From positions 104,463 through 168,462 of the forward strand of contig JBMNCQ010000057.1 in the NCBI GenBank assembly GCA_049366715.1: 64,000 bases of DNA, given 5' to 3'. The position numbers and the translations under genes are program-made. Position 1 is the stretch's first letter; each line of letters starts with the position of its first letter. Below the pieces are notes generated by a model, which worked only from the letters and a program-made list of their open reading frames with translations, did no database searches and was not told the DNA's origin. Shown here one piece after another: positions 44,236-53,076 of the stretch. The stretch is from JBMNCQ01 sp049366715. GTDB lineage: Bacteria; Bacillota; Peptococcia; Peptococcales; BICA1-8.

Positions 44236-44290
44236 TAGTGGCGAATGAGGGACAAATATGCTGTGTAACAGCTTTATTTGTCCTTTTTAT
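44236..44290 (+). promoter_or_regulatory. Terminator with TAGTGG-N3-AT element between hutP and madA
   Basis: TAGTGGCGAAT (44236-44246) precedes a stem GGACAAATA (44250-44258) / TATTTGTCC (44275-44283), with an inner GCTG/CAGC stem and TGTAA loop, then TTTTTAT. Several UAG/GAG triplets lie just 5' (44211, 44232, 44236, 44247), the kind of triplet HutP recognises. It is a likely HutP target. Confidence 0.7.
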
Positions 44291-44322
44291 ATGCAAGTAA
44301 AGAGAAGAAAGGAGCGGAGGTT

Positions 44323-45993
44323 ATGGAACGTGAGACGAAGATCATCTGGGATAGTTTAAAAAATGATATGTTGGCCAGAAAAAAACAAGCAGAGCATCTC
44401 TATGAGGACGGCAAAATTGTTTTGGCGGAAAACACCGTTGCTTTGCTGGAAGCAACAATAAAAGCCGGTGACAAGGTCAATTTGGAAGGCAATAATCAGA
44501 AACAAGCCGACTTTTTAGCGGAATGTTTATGCAAGGTGGACCCGCACAAGATTTATGACCTGCATATGGTGCAGTCCTGTGTAACCTTAAAAAGCCATCT
44601 GGATTTGTTTGCCAAAGGGATTGCCAAAAGGGTAGATTTTTCCTTCTCCGGGCCGCAGGCCGGACGGCTGGCGGAATTTATCAAGGAAGGTAAAATGCAG
44701 GTAGGGGCCATCCATACTTATTTAGAGCTGTTTGCCCGTTATTTTATGGATTTAACTCCCCGGGTTTCCTTAATCGTGGGGTTTGAAGCCGATAAAGACG
44801 GTAACCTCTATACCGGCTTTAATACGGAAGACACGCCTGCCATTGTTGAAGCAACTAAGTTTAAACAAGGTATTGTCATAGCCCAGGTCAATAAAATAGT
44901 GGAAAAAGTCCCCCGGGTTGATATCCCGGGAGATTGGGTCGACTACGTAATTCAATCCCCCAAACCTTTTTATATTGAACCGTTATTTACCCGGGATCCT
45001 GCTTTAATCACAGATACTCAGGTGCTAATGGGTATGATGGCTCTGAAAGGGATCTACGGAGAGTACGGGGTACAAAGGCTGAATCACGGGATAGGTTTCT
45101 TTACTGCCGCCATTGAACTCTTATTGCCGACATATGGTGAAGAGCTGGGGCTGAAAGGGAAAATCTGTTCTTATTTCTCCTTAAATCCTCATCCCACCAT
45201 GATTCCTGCCATAGAAAGGGGCTGGGTAAAGTCCATTCACTGCTTTGGCGGGGAGCTGGGAATGGAAAAATATGTTGCGGCCCGGTCGGATGTATTCTTC
45301 GTGGGACCGGACGGGACTTTACGTTCCAACCGTGCTTTTAGTCAAACTGCCGGGCATTATGCTTTGGATATGTTTATCGGCGGAACCTTACAGCTTGATA
45401 AATACGGCAACAGCAGCACCGCAACCGCTAACAGGGTCGCCGGATTTGGCGGTGCCCCCAACATGGGCTGTGATGCCAAAGGACGCCGCCATGCCACAGA
45501 TGCCTGGCTGAAGTGCGGAGCTGAATATGCGATGAATGGAGAACTGCTGGGCACTATGCCCCGGGGAAAACGCCTGGTTGTCCAGATGCAGGAAACATTT
45601 AAAGAAAAACTGGAACCGGCATTTGTGGATGAGCTGGATGCCTGGAAGCTGCAAAAGAATGCAAATCTTGCCCTACCTCCTGTCATGATCTATGCTGATG
45701 ATTTAACCCACATAATTACCGAAGAAGGTATTGCTTATTTGCATAAATGCTCAGGATTAAAAGAAAGAATGGCTGCCATCAGGGCGGTAGCCGGCTATAC
45801 GGAAATAGGCCTGCAGGCTTCCGCAAAAGAAACCGGGGAACTGCGCAAGAAGGGCATTGTCAAAACCCCGGAGGATCTGGAGATCGATGTAACCCGGGCC
45901 AACAGGTCGTTATTGGCGGCTAAAAATATCAGGGAACTGGTCACATGGTCCGGAGACTTATATAATCCGCCGGCAAGATTTAGAAATTGGTGA
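44323..45993 (+). CDS. madA: Malonate decarboxylase alpha subunit (acetyl-S-ACP:malonate ACP transferase)
   Basis: About 556 residues from ATG 44323, preceded by AAAGGAGCGGAGG; the frame opens earlier at 44278 inside the terminator. It belongs to the MdcA/MadA group related to CoA transferases: FSFSGPQAGRLAEFIKEGKM, LIVGFEADKDGNLYTGFN, HCFGGELGMEKYVAARSDVF and VAGFGGAPNMGCDAKGRRH. It exchanges the acetyl group on the acyl carrier protein for malonate, producing malonyl-S-ACP and acetate. Confidence 0.93.
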   Translation: MERETKIIWDSLKNDMLARKKQAEHLYEDGKIVLAENTVALLEATIKAGDKVNLEGNNQKQADFLAECLCKVDPHKIYDLHMVQSCVTLKSHLDLFAKGIAKRVDFSFSGPQAGRLAEFIKEGKMQVGAIHTYLELFARYFMDLTPRVSLIVGFEADKDGNLYTGFNTEDTPAIVEATKFKQGIVIAQVNKIVEKVPRVDIPGDWVDYVIQSPKPFYIEPLFTRDPALITDTQVLMGMMALKGIYGEYGVQRLNHGIGFFTAAIELLLPTYGEELGLKGKICSYFSLNPHPTMIPAIERGWVKSIHCFGGELGMEKYVAARSDVFFVGPDGTLRSNRAFSQTAGHYALDMFIGGTLQLDKYGNSSTATANRVAGFGGAPNMGCDAKGRRHATDAWLKCGAEYAMNGELLGTMPRGKRLVVQMQETFKEKLEPAFVDELDAWKLQKNANLALPPVMIYADDLTHIITEEGIAYLHKCSGLKERMAAIRAVAGYTEIGLQASAKETGELRKKGIVKTPEDLEIDVTRANRSLLAAKNIRELVTWSGDLYNPPARFRNW

Positions 45994-46012
45994 GGGGAAA
46001 GGAGGAGCAAAT

Positions 46013-46348
46013 ATGGCTCTAAACGAGCTCAATTTTCAGATAAAAGCAGAAAACCCGCGAGGGATCAAGAAGGATTGGTACCATTTTGGCGTGGTTGGTT
46101 CCGGTGATATGGAAGTGCTGCTGGAAAAGAAGCATCTGGATGGTGCTGCTAGAGTAAAAGTCGTTACCCCGGTAAAAGGTTACGACAAAATCTGGGAGAT
46201 GGTAGTTGCTAAGTTTGTCCGGGAGAATCAACTGGGGGATATCTCTATTGAAATAAATGATAACAATGCCACTCCCGTTGTCGTAGCAATGAGGCTGCGT
46301 CAGGCTCTGGCCGAAGCCAATAAAGAGGAGGTGGACCAAAATGCGTAG
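46013..46348 (+). CDS. madE: Malonate decarboxylase acyl carrier protein
   Basis: A 111-residue MdcC/MadE-type carrier protein. The prosthetic-group serine is Ser30 in FGVVGSGDMEVLLEK. It carries a 2'-(5''-phosphoribosyl)-3'-dephospho-CoA arm to which malonyl and acetyl groups are bound. GGAAAGGAGGAG precedes the ATG. The 3' end overlaps madC by 8 bases. Confidence 0.92.
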   Translation: MALNELNFQIKAENPRGIKKDWYHFGVVGSGDMEVLLEKKHLDGAARVKVVTPVKGYDKIWEMVVAKFVRENQLGDISIEINDNNATPVVVAMRLRQALAEANKEEVDQNA

Positions 46349-47303
46349 CTGGGATGAGATGCAAAAAAGCAGTTTCTTTGAGGCAACCTCTCGGGAAAGA
46401 GCTTACAGCTTAGTTGATAAAGGAACTTTTACCGAGCTGGCAGGTCCTAGAGACAGGTTGTCCAGCCCCCATCTGCCAATCCTCGGGGAAGCCGTCAGCT
46501 TTGATGACGGATGTGTAGCGGGAGTTGGATTAGTTGGCAAAAGGCCGGTCTTTGTCATTTCTCAGGAGGGCAGGTTTATCGGCGGTGCCGTAGGGGAAGT
46601 GCATGGGGCGAAAATGGTCGGTGCATTTAAACTGGCCCAAAGGGCTTACGAAAAAATAGTGGAAAAGTATCCTGTATCATATGATGAGAGAATTCCTGCC
46701 GTAATCATTTCCTTTGAAACAGGAGGGGTCAGACTGCACGAATCAAATGCCGGCCTGCTGGCTCATGCGGAAGTAATTGACCAGATGCAGGATTGCCGCG
46801 GAAAAATACCGGTATTTGCCGTAATCGGCAGTAAAGTAGGGTGTTTCGGCGGCATGGGATTTGTAGCCGCCGCCGCTGATGTTGTGATCATGAACGAACA
46901 GGGGCGCTTGGGATTAACAGGACCGGAGGTCATTGAACAAGAAATGGGCAAAGATGAATTCGATGCAGCAAATAGAGCTCTGGTTTACCGGACTACCGGC
47001 GGCAAGCATAAATACATCATGCAGGACTGCAATTATCTTGTGGCAGATACGGCAGCAGCCTTTAGAACAAAAATCCAAGATGTGCTGAAACTACCTTACG
47101 GTGAAATAGAAAAGCACCGCCGGATAGGCTCCCTGGCTCTGATTGAAGAGCAACTGGAGATAGTGAAACAAGCGGTTGAGCTTGATCCCCGGGATTCATT
47201 GGACGTATGGAAATATTATGGTAATGCTGAGCCGCAAGTCATAGCAGATATGCAATTGGAGGATTTTCTGCAAGCAGTAAAGCGCCGGCAGAGAAATGTT
47301 TAG
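46341..47303 (+). CDS. madC: Malonyl-S-ACP:biotin-protein carboxyltransferase subunit MadC
   Basis: A 320-residue MdcD/MadC carboxyltransferase subunit of the crotonase-like carboxyltransferase superfamily: SFFEATSRERAYSLVDKGTF, GGVRLHESNAGLLAHAEVID, VGCFGGMGFVAAAADVVIMN and GLTGPEVIEQEMG. With MadD it moves CO2 from malonyl-ACP to biotin on MadF. Its start lies within madE and GGAGG is inside that gene, so the two are translationally coupled. Confidence 0.92.
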   Translation: MRSWDEMQKSSFFEATSRERAYSLVDKGTFTELAGPRDRLSSPHLPILGEAVSFDDGCVAGVGLVGKRPVFVISQEGRFIGGAVGEVHGAKMVGAFKLAQRAYEKIVEKYPVSYDERIPAVIISFETGGVRLHESNAGLLAHAEVIDQMQDCRGKIPVFAVIGSKVGCFGGMGFVAAAADVVIMNEQGRLGLTGPEVIEQEMGKDEFDAANRALVYRTTGGKHKYIMQDCNYLVADTAAAFRTKIQDVLKLPYGEIEKHRRIGSLALIEEQLEIVKQAVELDPRDSLDVWKYYGNAEPQVIADMQLEDFLQAVKRRQRNV

Positions 47304-47321
47304 TAAAGGAGGATATGAGAT

Positions 47322-48209
47322 ATGGATATGGAGCAAGGAATGATTGGACGGGGCCGGGATGCCATTGCCATGATTGCCGACGATGAATATTTCCAGGAGA
47401 ATAAGATCGCAGCATATGATTTTGATCCGGAATTAGGCCCCGGTGCGGTTGTGGGTACCGCCGGCCTCGGAGGAAAGGAAGCTACGATCATTGCCAACGA
47501 TGCAATGGCAATAAATCCGCGGTTTCCTGTGGTTTATTTTGGTGTAATCGGTATGGAAGAAGCTTATAAGATGGCTCTGGCTGTTTATCAGACCATGGAA
47601 GCAGATAAAGGGAAAAGTATGGCTGAAAAACGGCCGATTGTTTTGATTGTTGATACGCCCGGTAACGGCCCCGGAAAAGTTGAGGAGATTATCGGGATGA
47701 ATAAAGCAACGGGGGGCTATCAACTGGCTTTGGCGGAAGCCAGAAAAGCAGGACATCCCATAATAGCAGTGGTCATAGGCCGGGCCATCAGCGGTGCCTT
47801 TTTGTGCCATGGATTACAGGCAGATCATATCTTATCCCTGGCTAAAAATTTCGGCACGATGATTCACGTAATGCCCCTGACCAGTATTGCCAGAATAACC
47901 AAGCAGGATATAGAGCGGCTGGAGGAGCTTTCGCAGGATAATCCCGTATTTGCAGCGGGAGTGGATTTCTTTTATAAGCTGGGCGGTGTGGAAGAAATCA
48001 TTGCCGGACTGGAAGATATGGGGCCGGTAATTGTTAAACACATAGCCGAAGTCAGTAAGCTCAAGAAAAGCGGAGAAGCTGACAAACTGGGTCCCTGGGG
48101 CCGTGGTAATTTAGGAGCGGAACGGGGCGGACGTAAAGTAAGAATGCAGGTGTTGGAGCGGATGGAGAAGCAGTTTGAGGAAATTTCCGACAGATATCTT
48201 AATGTGTAG
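47322..48209 (+). CDS. madD: Malonyl-S-ACP:biotin-protein carboxyltransferase subunit MadD
   Basis: A 295-residue MdcE/MadD subunit. Features are GRGRDAIAMIADDEYF, VDTPGNGPGKVEEIIGMNKA, VVIGRAISGAFLCHGLQADH and VMPLTSIARITKQDIERL. It pairs with MadC to form the carboxyltransferase. TAAAGGAGGAT precedes the ATG, which lies 18 bases after the madC stop. Confidence 0.92.
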   Translation: MDMEQGMIGRGRDAIAMIADDEYFQENKIAAYDFDPELGPGAVVGTAGLGGKEATIIANDAMAINPRFPVVYFGVIGMEEAYKMALAVYQTMEADKGKSMAEKRPIVLIVDTPGNGPGKVEEIIGMNKATGGYQLALAEARKAGHPIIAVVIGRAISGAFLCHGLQADHILSLAKNFGTMIHVMPLTSIARITKQDIERLEELSQDNPVFAAGVDFFYKLGGVEEIIAGLEDMGPVIVKHIAEVSKLKKSGEADKLGPWGRGNLGAERGGRKVRMQVLERMEKQFEEISDRYLNV

Positions 48210-48221
48210 AGGATTTTATTT

Positions 48222-49313
48222 ATGAAAGAATATTTCCATGATTTAAAAGATCTGGTGCAGGAATTCGGGACTGCCCCCACATTGGCAGAGATGCCGCGGC
48301 GGACCCTGACGGATAAAGGAATTAACGGGCCTACGGCAGCTCACGTAATAGAAGAGATCCACTGTCCTTTAAACCTGGCTTATCTGACTTTTACTACCGG
48401 TTCTTCGGCTTTTCAAAACATAGTAGGGGTAACCCATTCCGAAATCGCCAAAAGGGCTGAGGCTGCTGCTAAAGCCCTGGAAAAAGCGGGAGTGGAGCGG
48501 GGGGATAAAATACTCTTTACTTATCCGCCTTTGGTGAATGTATTCACGAAAAAGGCTTTAGAAGATTACGGGGTAAGCTGGAGCTTTTTGCTGCGGTCCG
48601 GCAGGGATGCCTTTTTGAGCATGCTGTATGAAGAAAAGCCCCGGGTGATTATGGGGGAATCATCCTTTATCAGGGCGTCCCTGGAGGATGCGGATAAAAT
48701 GGGATTGCTGCCGTATCTGGCTAAAGGGCAGATAATATTGACCGCCGGGACCCCTCTTGACCTGGAACTGATTCCCACCGTAGAGCGGACGATCCGGGCC
48801 GGTATTTATGACTTATACGGCTGTCAGGAATTCGGTTGGTTAACGCTTAACGGAATTCCGTTAAGGGATGATTTAAGCTTTGTAAAATCACCCTTGCAGG
48901 GTGATTATTTTGAAGTTGTAGTAGGAGGGCTCCCCATGGGGGACAGTTTCATCCTTTCTGAATCCGGGCATGTTTTAAATCACTCCGGAAAACTCATTAC
49001 CTACCGCCGGGAAAGGACTTACCCTGAGTATGAGGTAATCGTCAGGGCAACTCCCCTTTCGTCACGGCTTACCATCGAGCGGTTGGCCAGAACCGTTATC
49101 CGCATCAAGAGCAGAATTGTAAAGGTTGCACCCGATGTTAAGCTGGCCTCAGAGCATACTATTCTGGAATTAAAACCCGGGGTAGGTGAAGCAGACAGCC
49201 CTTTGGTTATTCACGGGCCGGAGAAGACGGCGCTTTTTGATGATCTGGCGCTGGCCCAGTTAAATTACCAGCAGCATAGTAAAGCAGATCCGGCCTGGAT
49301 AAAGGGAAGGTAG
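48222..49313 (+). CDS. madH: Acetate:[acyl-carrier-protein] ligase-like enzyme (MadH type)
   Basis: A 363-residue member of the AMP-forming acyl-ligase fold. YLTFTTGSSAFQNIVGVTHS and the GIYDLYGCQEFGWLTLNG segment correspond to nucleotide and acyl-site loops. In Malonomonas madH encodes the enzyme that acetylates the carrier protein with acetate and ATP, activating the decarboxylase. Position between madD and madK matches that cluster. The ribosome site is weak (GAGGATTTT), suggesting lower expression than the structural subunits. Confidence 0.82.
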   Translation: MKEYFHDLKDLVQEFGTAPTLAEMPRRTLTDKGINGPTAAHVIEEIHCPLNLAYLTFTTGSSAFQNIVGVTHSEIAKRAEAAAKALEKAGVERGDKILFTYPPLVNVFTKKALEDYGVSWSFLLRSGRDAFLSMLYEEKPRVIMGESSFIRASLEDADKMGLLPYLAKGQIILTAGTPLDLELIPTVERTIRAGIYDLYGCQEFGWLTLNGIPLRDDLSFVKSPLQGDYFEVVVGGLPMGDSFILSESGHVLNHSGKLITYRRERTYPEYEVIVRATPLSSRLTIERLARTVIRIKSRIVKVAPDVKLASEHTILELKPGVGEADSPLVIHGPEKTALFDDLALAQLNYQQHSKADPAWIKGR

Positions 49314-49316
49314 CGT

Positions 49317-49997
49317 ATGCTTCTGCAAAGACATTATTTACTGGAAATTTCCCGGCAAGGACGTTATTTTGCCTTGAAAAAAGTATTGGAAAATTCCCAT
49401 TATTATGACATTAATAGAATTGAACAGTTAATACTGGGCGGGACCGGTTCCCGCCAGGTCCCCGGAATCGTAAGGCGGGAGGAAAATAAAAAGCTTTGCG
49501 GTACGATTGCGGTTGGGTTTTCCTCTCCCGATTTATATGAGGGGCAGAGACTGCGGGTCCCGTCCTTTATTCCGGAAGATGCCGTGGAAAAGATCATAAC
49601 TCCTTATGATCTTCTTAAACGGGCATTTTCCTTGAGAACAAAATGTCTGCGGGCTCTGCATGAAGTGGCGGCTAGTGCGGACAGGGCCGGGATAAATCTC
49701 GGCATCTGGGGCTCGGCAGCACTGGAAGTATATACGTCTTTGCCATATACCCGGGAGGAGTCGGATTTAGATTTAGTAATCACAGGGGCGGATTTTCAAA
49801 GGATAACAAGCTTTTACCGGGTAATCAGGGAAATTGCCTCGTACTATATGACCACTATTGATTTGGAAATTGATATCGGGGGCTATGGGATCAAAGCGGC
49901 TGAGTTGTTTATGGAGACTGATCAGGTCCTTGCAAAAAGCATTTCCCGAGTCGATCTTTTGGCAAAGGACCTGGTTGTAAGTCAAATTAAGAAATAA
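49317..49997 (+). CDS. madK: Phosphoribosyl-dephospho-CoA transferase (MdcG-like, madK position)
   Basis: A 226-residue protein whose centre has a nucleotidyltransferase signature: WGSAALEVYTSL (about 146-157) followed by EESDLDLVI with the paired acidic residues. MdcG-type enzymes attach the dephospho-CoA-derived arm to the serine of the decarboxylase carrier protein. It starts 3 bases after madH. The N-terminal third is divergent. In Malonomonas madK occupies this position. Confidence 0.75.
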   Translation: MLLQRHYLLEISRQGRYFALKKVLENSHYYDINRIEQLILGGTGSRQVPGIVRREENKKLCGTIAVGFSSPDLYEGQRLRVPSFIPEDAVEKIITPYDLLKRAFSLRTKCLRALHEVAASADRAGINLGIWGSAALEVYTSLPYTREESDLDLVITGADFQRITSFYRVIREIASYYMTTIDLEIDIGGYGIKAAELFMETDQVLAKSISRVDLLAKDLVVSQIKK

Positions 49998-50034
49998 TTT
50001 GCTCACGCGAATTAAAAAAAGGAGGTGATTATAA

Positions 50035-50244
50035 ATGGAAGTTAAAACAAGAGTACCGGGAAAAATTGTTAAGTATGAGGTAAAAGCAGGTGATACTGTG
50101 AAAAAAGGTCAAGTTGTTGCCGTGATGGAAGCAATGAAAATGCAGAATCCTATTCCTGCTCCTCAGGATGGTACGGTGCAGGAAGTTAAAGGGCCTGTCG
50201 GGGAAAGACTTAATCCGGGTACGGTAATCATGATCATTGAATAA
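50035..50244 (+). CDS. madF: Biotin carboxyl carrier protein of malonate decarboxylase
   Basis: A 69-residue biotinyl domain with the canonical VMEAMKM motif; Lys35 is the biotin site. The family fold (TRVPGKIVKYEVKAGDTVKK) spans the whole chain, without an extra linker. It shuttles CO2 from MadCD to MadB. AAAAGGAGGTG precedes the ATG. A biotin ligase is not in the window. Confidence 0.93.
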   Translation: MEVKTRVPGKIVKYEVKAGDTVKKGQVVAVMEAMKMQNPIPAPQDGTVQEVKGPVGERLNPGTVIMIIE

Positions 50245-50303
50245 TGATCGTCAATTGGCCCGGGTAACAATATCAGGGCTACCTGGGCTTTTAAAAAAAG
50301 GAG

Positions 50304-50708
50304 GTGCTTTATATGGCAATTTACGGATTGACATTGCTGTCATTCTGTATGTTTGTGGGTATTCTGCTGGGCGATATTCTGGGTAAAATCGTGGGGGTGC
50401 AGGCTAACGTAGGCGGTGTTGGTATTGCCATGTTATTATTAATCGTAATTTCCGATTCCCTTTTAGAAAAGGGCAAATTATCACCTAAGGCTCAAGACGG
50501 GATTAATTTCTGGAGTGCCATGTATATTCCTGTTGTAGTAGCGATGTCAGCCAGGCAGGATGTTGTTGCCGCCGTTAAAGGCGGACCGATGGCTATTCTG
50601 GCAGGTGTCGTTGCGGTAGTGGTAGCCTTTGCTTTTGTCCCGATGATCAGTAAAATCGGGGAACCCGGGATTCCCCTACCTCCCAAAGATGAAATTAAGG
50701 GGGCATGA
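50304..50708 (+). CDS. madL: Malonate transporter subunit MadL
   Basis: A 134-residue membrane protein with about four helices: LTLLSFCMFVGILLGDILGK, VGIAMLLLIVISDSLL and FWSAMYIPVVVAMSARQDVV. It is the small partner of the MadLM malonate:Na+ or malonate:H+ carrier. AAAAAGGAGGTG precedes the ATG. The stop is 4 bases before madM. Confidence 0.92.
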   Translation: MLYMAIYGLTLLSFCMFVGILLGDILGKIVGVQANVGGVGIAMLLLIVISDSLLEKGKLSPKAQDGINFWSAMYIPVVVAMSARQDVVAAVKGGPMAILAGVVAVVVAFAFVPMISKIGEPGIPLPPKDEIKGA

Positions 50709-50712
50709 TTAG

Positions 50713-51474
50713 ATGGAAATGATCATTAATATCTTTACCAAAAACAATCTGGTTATGGCATTTTTAATTATCGGAGTTGTTATGTATATCTCCGGTTATA
50801 TATCTAGACTGACAAACAAAAGAATTGCCGGTTCGGCTATAGCAATTATCTGCGGCTTAATTCTTGCCTATGTAGGCGGGCTAGCCTCAGGTAAGGGCAG
50901 CGGCGGTATCGCAAATATTCCTTTATTTTCAGGTCTGGGTATCATGGGTGGTTCCATGCTGCGGGATTATTGCATAATTTCCACTGCTTTCGGGGCCAGA
51001 ATTACCGAGATTAAAAAGGCCGGGATTGCAGGGGTCATTTCCTTACTGGTCGGTGTGGTGACATCGTTTATTGTCGGTGTCGTGATCGCCCTGATGTTTG
51101 GGTACGGTGATGTGGTCAGTGCCACGACTATCGGGGCAGGAGCAGTAACCTTTATCGTAGGACCGGTTACCGGCGCGGCCTTAGGGGCAAGCTCCGATGT
51201 GGTAGCCCTTAGTATTGCGGCAGGTGTGGTAAAGTCTATTTTAGTGATGATTGTGACTCCCTTTGTGGCCAAGTATATTGGTCTGAATAATCCCAAAGCT
51301 GCTATGGTATATGGTGGTTTGATGGGCACAACAAGCGGTACGGCTGCGGGCCTTGCAGCTACAGATCCCAGACTGGTGCCTTATGGCGCGATGACTGCTA
51401 CTTTCTATACCGGCTTAGGTTGTTTGTTATGCCCATCAATATTATTTCTGCTTACAAAAGCTATTTTAGGATAA
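50713..51474 (+). CDS. madM: Malonate transporter subunit MadM
   Basis: A 253-residue membrane protein with seven or more helices. MadM landmarks are FLIIGVVMYISGYISRLTNK, GLGIMGGSMLRDYCIISTAF and ATTIGAGAVTFIVGPVTGAA. Together with MadL it imports malonate, the substrate of the decarboxylase encoded upstream. A perfect 14-bp hairpin lies 30 bases downstream. Confidence 0.92.
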   Translation: MEMIINIFTKNNLVMAFLIIGVVMYISGYISRLTNKRIAGSAIAIICGLILAYVGGLASGKGSGGIANIPLFSGLGIMGGSMLRDYCIISTAFGARITEIKKAGIAGVISLLVGVVTSFIVGVVIALMFGYGDVVSATTIGAGAVTFIVGPVTGAALGASSDVVALSIAAGVVKSILVMIVTPFVAKYIGLNNPKAAMVYGGLMGTTSGTAAGLAATDPRLVPYGAMTATFYTGLGCLLCPSILFLLTKAILG

Positions 51475-51503
51475 TTCCCATAAAAAGTAAAGATAAGGTC
51501 TGT

Positions 51504-51536
51504 AATCAGGGCTATAGTCTGGCTATAGCCCTGATT
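51504..51536 (+). terminator. Perfect 14-bp hairpin between madM and the MdcB-like gene
   Basis: AATCAGGGCTATAG (51504-51517) and CTATAGCCCTGATT (51523-51536) enclose TCTGG. There is no long T-run after it (ATTCAG), so it may be a partial terminator reducing expression of the prosthetic-group enzyme, which is needed only in small amounts. Confidence 0.55.
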
Positions 51537-51557
51537 ATTCAGTCCGGGAGGAAGAAA

Positions 51558-52466
51558 TTGTCTAAAAATGAGCATTTTATTAATTTTAAAATGGAACAAG
51601 AAGCATGGGGCATTGGAGAAGCCCTGCTGCAGGGAATTTTATTAGAAGTCTCATCCTATCCTAAACCGGGATTAGTAAGCGCCCTTTCCAGAGGTGCTCA
51701 CCGGGATATGAACATTTTAACCTTTATGGTCAGTTCGGCAGCAATTGCAGCTGTTTTTTATAAATGCGCACAAGCAGGAATTGACCATACCGGAGAGATC
51801 CCGGATCTATTGCCTGTCATCAGAGGCATAGGTATCGAGTATGAAAAGAGACTCTTAGAGTCTACCAAAGGTGTTAATACGCAGAGAGGCATTCTTTTTG
51901 CGGGAGGTATTTTATGTGGTGCCGCAGGATACCGACTGAAAAAGTCAAAAAGCATCGGCTCCCGGGAACTTTTTCAAATAGTGGCGCAAATGACGGAAGG
52001 CCTTGTTGCCAGGGAATTAGAAAATATAAATACGGGTAAAGAACGTTTAACTGCCGGTGAAAAGCTGTACTTGAAATATAATGTCAAGGGGATTAGAGGT
52101 GAGGTGGAGGCAGGCTTTCCTGCGGTAAAGGATACCGGATTACCTGCTTTAAAAGCTGCCTTTAATCAGGGGAAGTGTTTGAATCAGTGTATCGTTCATA
52201 CCTTAATTTCCTTAATGACCTGTGTAGAAGATACGACAATTTTATGGCGCAAGGACTTGAATGTACTCACTGAAGTTCAGAATATAGCCCGGGAAATATT
52301 AGCGGCCGGAAGTGTGTTCACTAGGAAAGGATTAGAGCAAATTAACAAAGCCGACCGATATTTTATCACTGAAAATATAAGTCCGGGCGGGTCTGCCGAC
52401 CTGGTATCCATAACAATTGCAGCGTATCTCTTAGAAAATAAGCAGTTTCCTTGTACCTTACTGTAA
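51558..52466 (+). CDS. madG: Triphosphoribosyl-dephospho-CoA synthase (MdcB/CitG family)
   Basis: About 302 residues from TTG 51558 (GGGAGGAAG just upstream); the frame is open from 51420 but that part overlaps madM and the hairpin. The family core is LLEVSSYPKPGLVSALSRGAHRD with GAHRDM, then FAGGILCGAAG and the late SPGGSADLVSITIAA. It makes the precursor of the carrier-protein prosthetic group from dephospho-CoA and ATP. An alternative start is ATG 51591. It completes the decarboxylase maturation set. Confidence 0.88.
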   Translation: MSKNEHFINFKMEQEAWGIGEALLQGILLEVSSYPKPGLVSALSRGAHRDMNILTFMVSSAAIAAVFYKCAQAGIDHTGEIPDLLPVIRGIGIEYEKRLLESTKGVNTQRGILFAGGILCGAAGYRLKKSKSIGSRELFQIVAQMTEGLVARELENINTGKERLTAGEKLYLKYNVKGIRGEVEAGFPAVKDTGLPALKAAFNQGKCLNQCIVHTLISLMTCVEDTTILWRKDLNVLTEVQNIAREILAAGSVFTRKGLEQINKADRYFITENISPGGSADLVSITIAAYLLENKQFPCTLL

Positions 52467-52554
52467 GCGGGGCATGCCGGAAGTCAGAGCATTTATATTA
52501 TTATTTTACTTTATCTCCAGGTAGTTTGGTGAATAATTTCATTTGACCCTATTC

Positions 52555-53076
52555 CTATTTAGGACTTTTAGCTACGCCGATCAAAGGGAGCTTATCCTCA
52601 GCAGCGGCAGGAGCATGTGGAGCAGGGAACAAAGAATCGTCTCCAAGCTTAGACACAATTAATGCCGTAAATATCCCTAAAGCAGCATGGTCAATAAAAC
52701 TAAGAAGCGGAGTGAGGGTCTTTTTCGTTTTAATCGGCAGCCCTAAGCGAGAAATCAGGCCATATACAAATAACCATGCTGTAGAAGTAACTCCCAGACC
52801 TTTTACAATTAATTTATCCCTGCCGGTAATAGAGAGCAGATAGGTGATTAGGACTCCTACTATTGCAATTCCGGTATTATTTGCTATGGAACCTATGATA
52901 TGGGCGTTACTATTTTTAACCTTTTTGGCCGGAAGGAATAAACTGCTGGATAGCTGGCTATATTTAACATCTGTCAATCCAACATGGTATTCAAAGGCGT
53001 TTATTAATTTACTGGGTACTCCGCCGAGGATACCTGATATTATACCTAAGAAAATGCGGTCAGAAATTTTTTTCAT
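52555..53076 (-). CDS. Hypothetical membrane protein
   Basis: A 173-residue protein with about four hydrophobic segments, beginning MKKISDRIFLGIISGILGG, and a Pro/Ala-rich C-terminal tail (PAPHAPAAAEDKLP). On the minus strand, GGAGGCTG precedes the ATG. It stands alone between the malonate operon and the alcohol dehydrogenase. Similar small membrane proteins are frequent in clostridial genomes, but I cannot name the family or role. Confidence 0.7.
   Translation of the reverse strand: MKKISDRIFLGIISGILGGVPSKLINAFEYHVGLTDVKYSQLSSSLFLPAKKVKNSNAHIIGSIANNTGIAIVGVLITYLLSITGRDKLIVKGLGVTSTAWLFVYGLISRLGLPIKTKKTLTPLLSFIDHAALGIFTALIVSKLGDDSLFPAPHAPAAAEDKLPLIGVAKSPK

Noticed and set aside
45357..45686. 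Minus-strand open frames within madA
   Set aside because: Antisense shadows of a conserved gene, without ribosome sites or family features.
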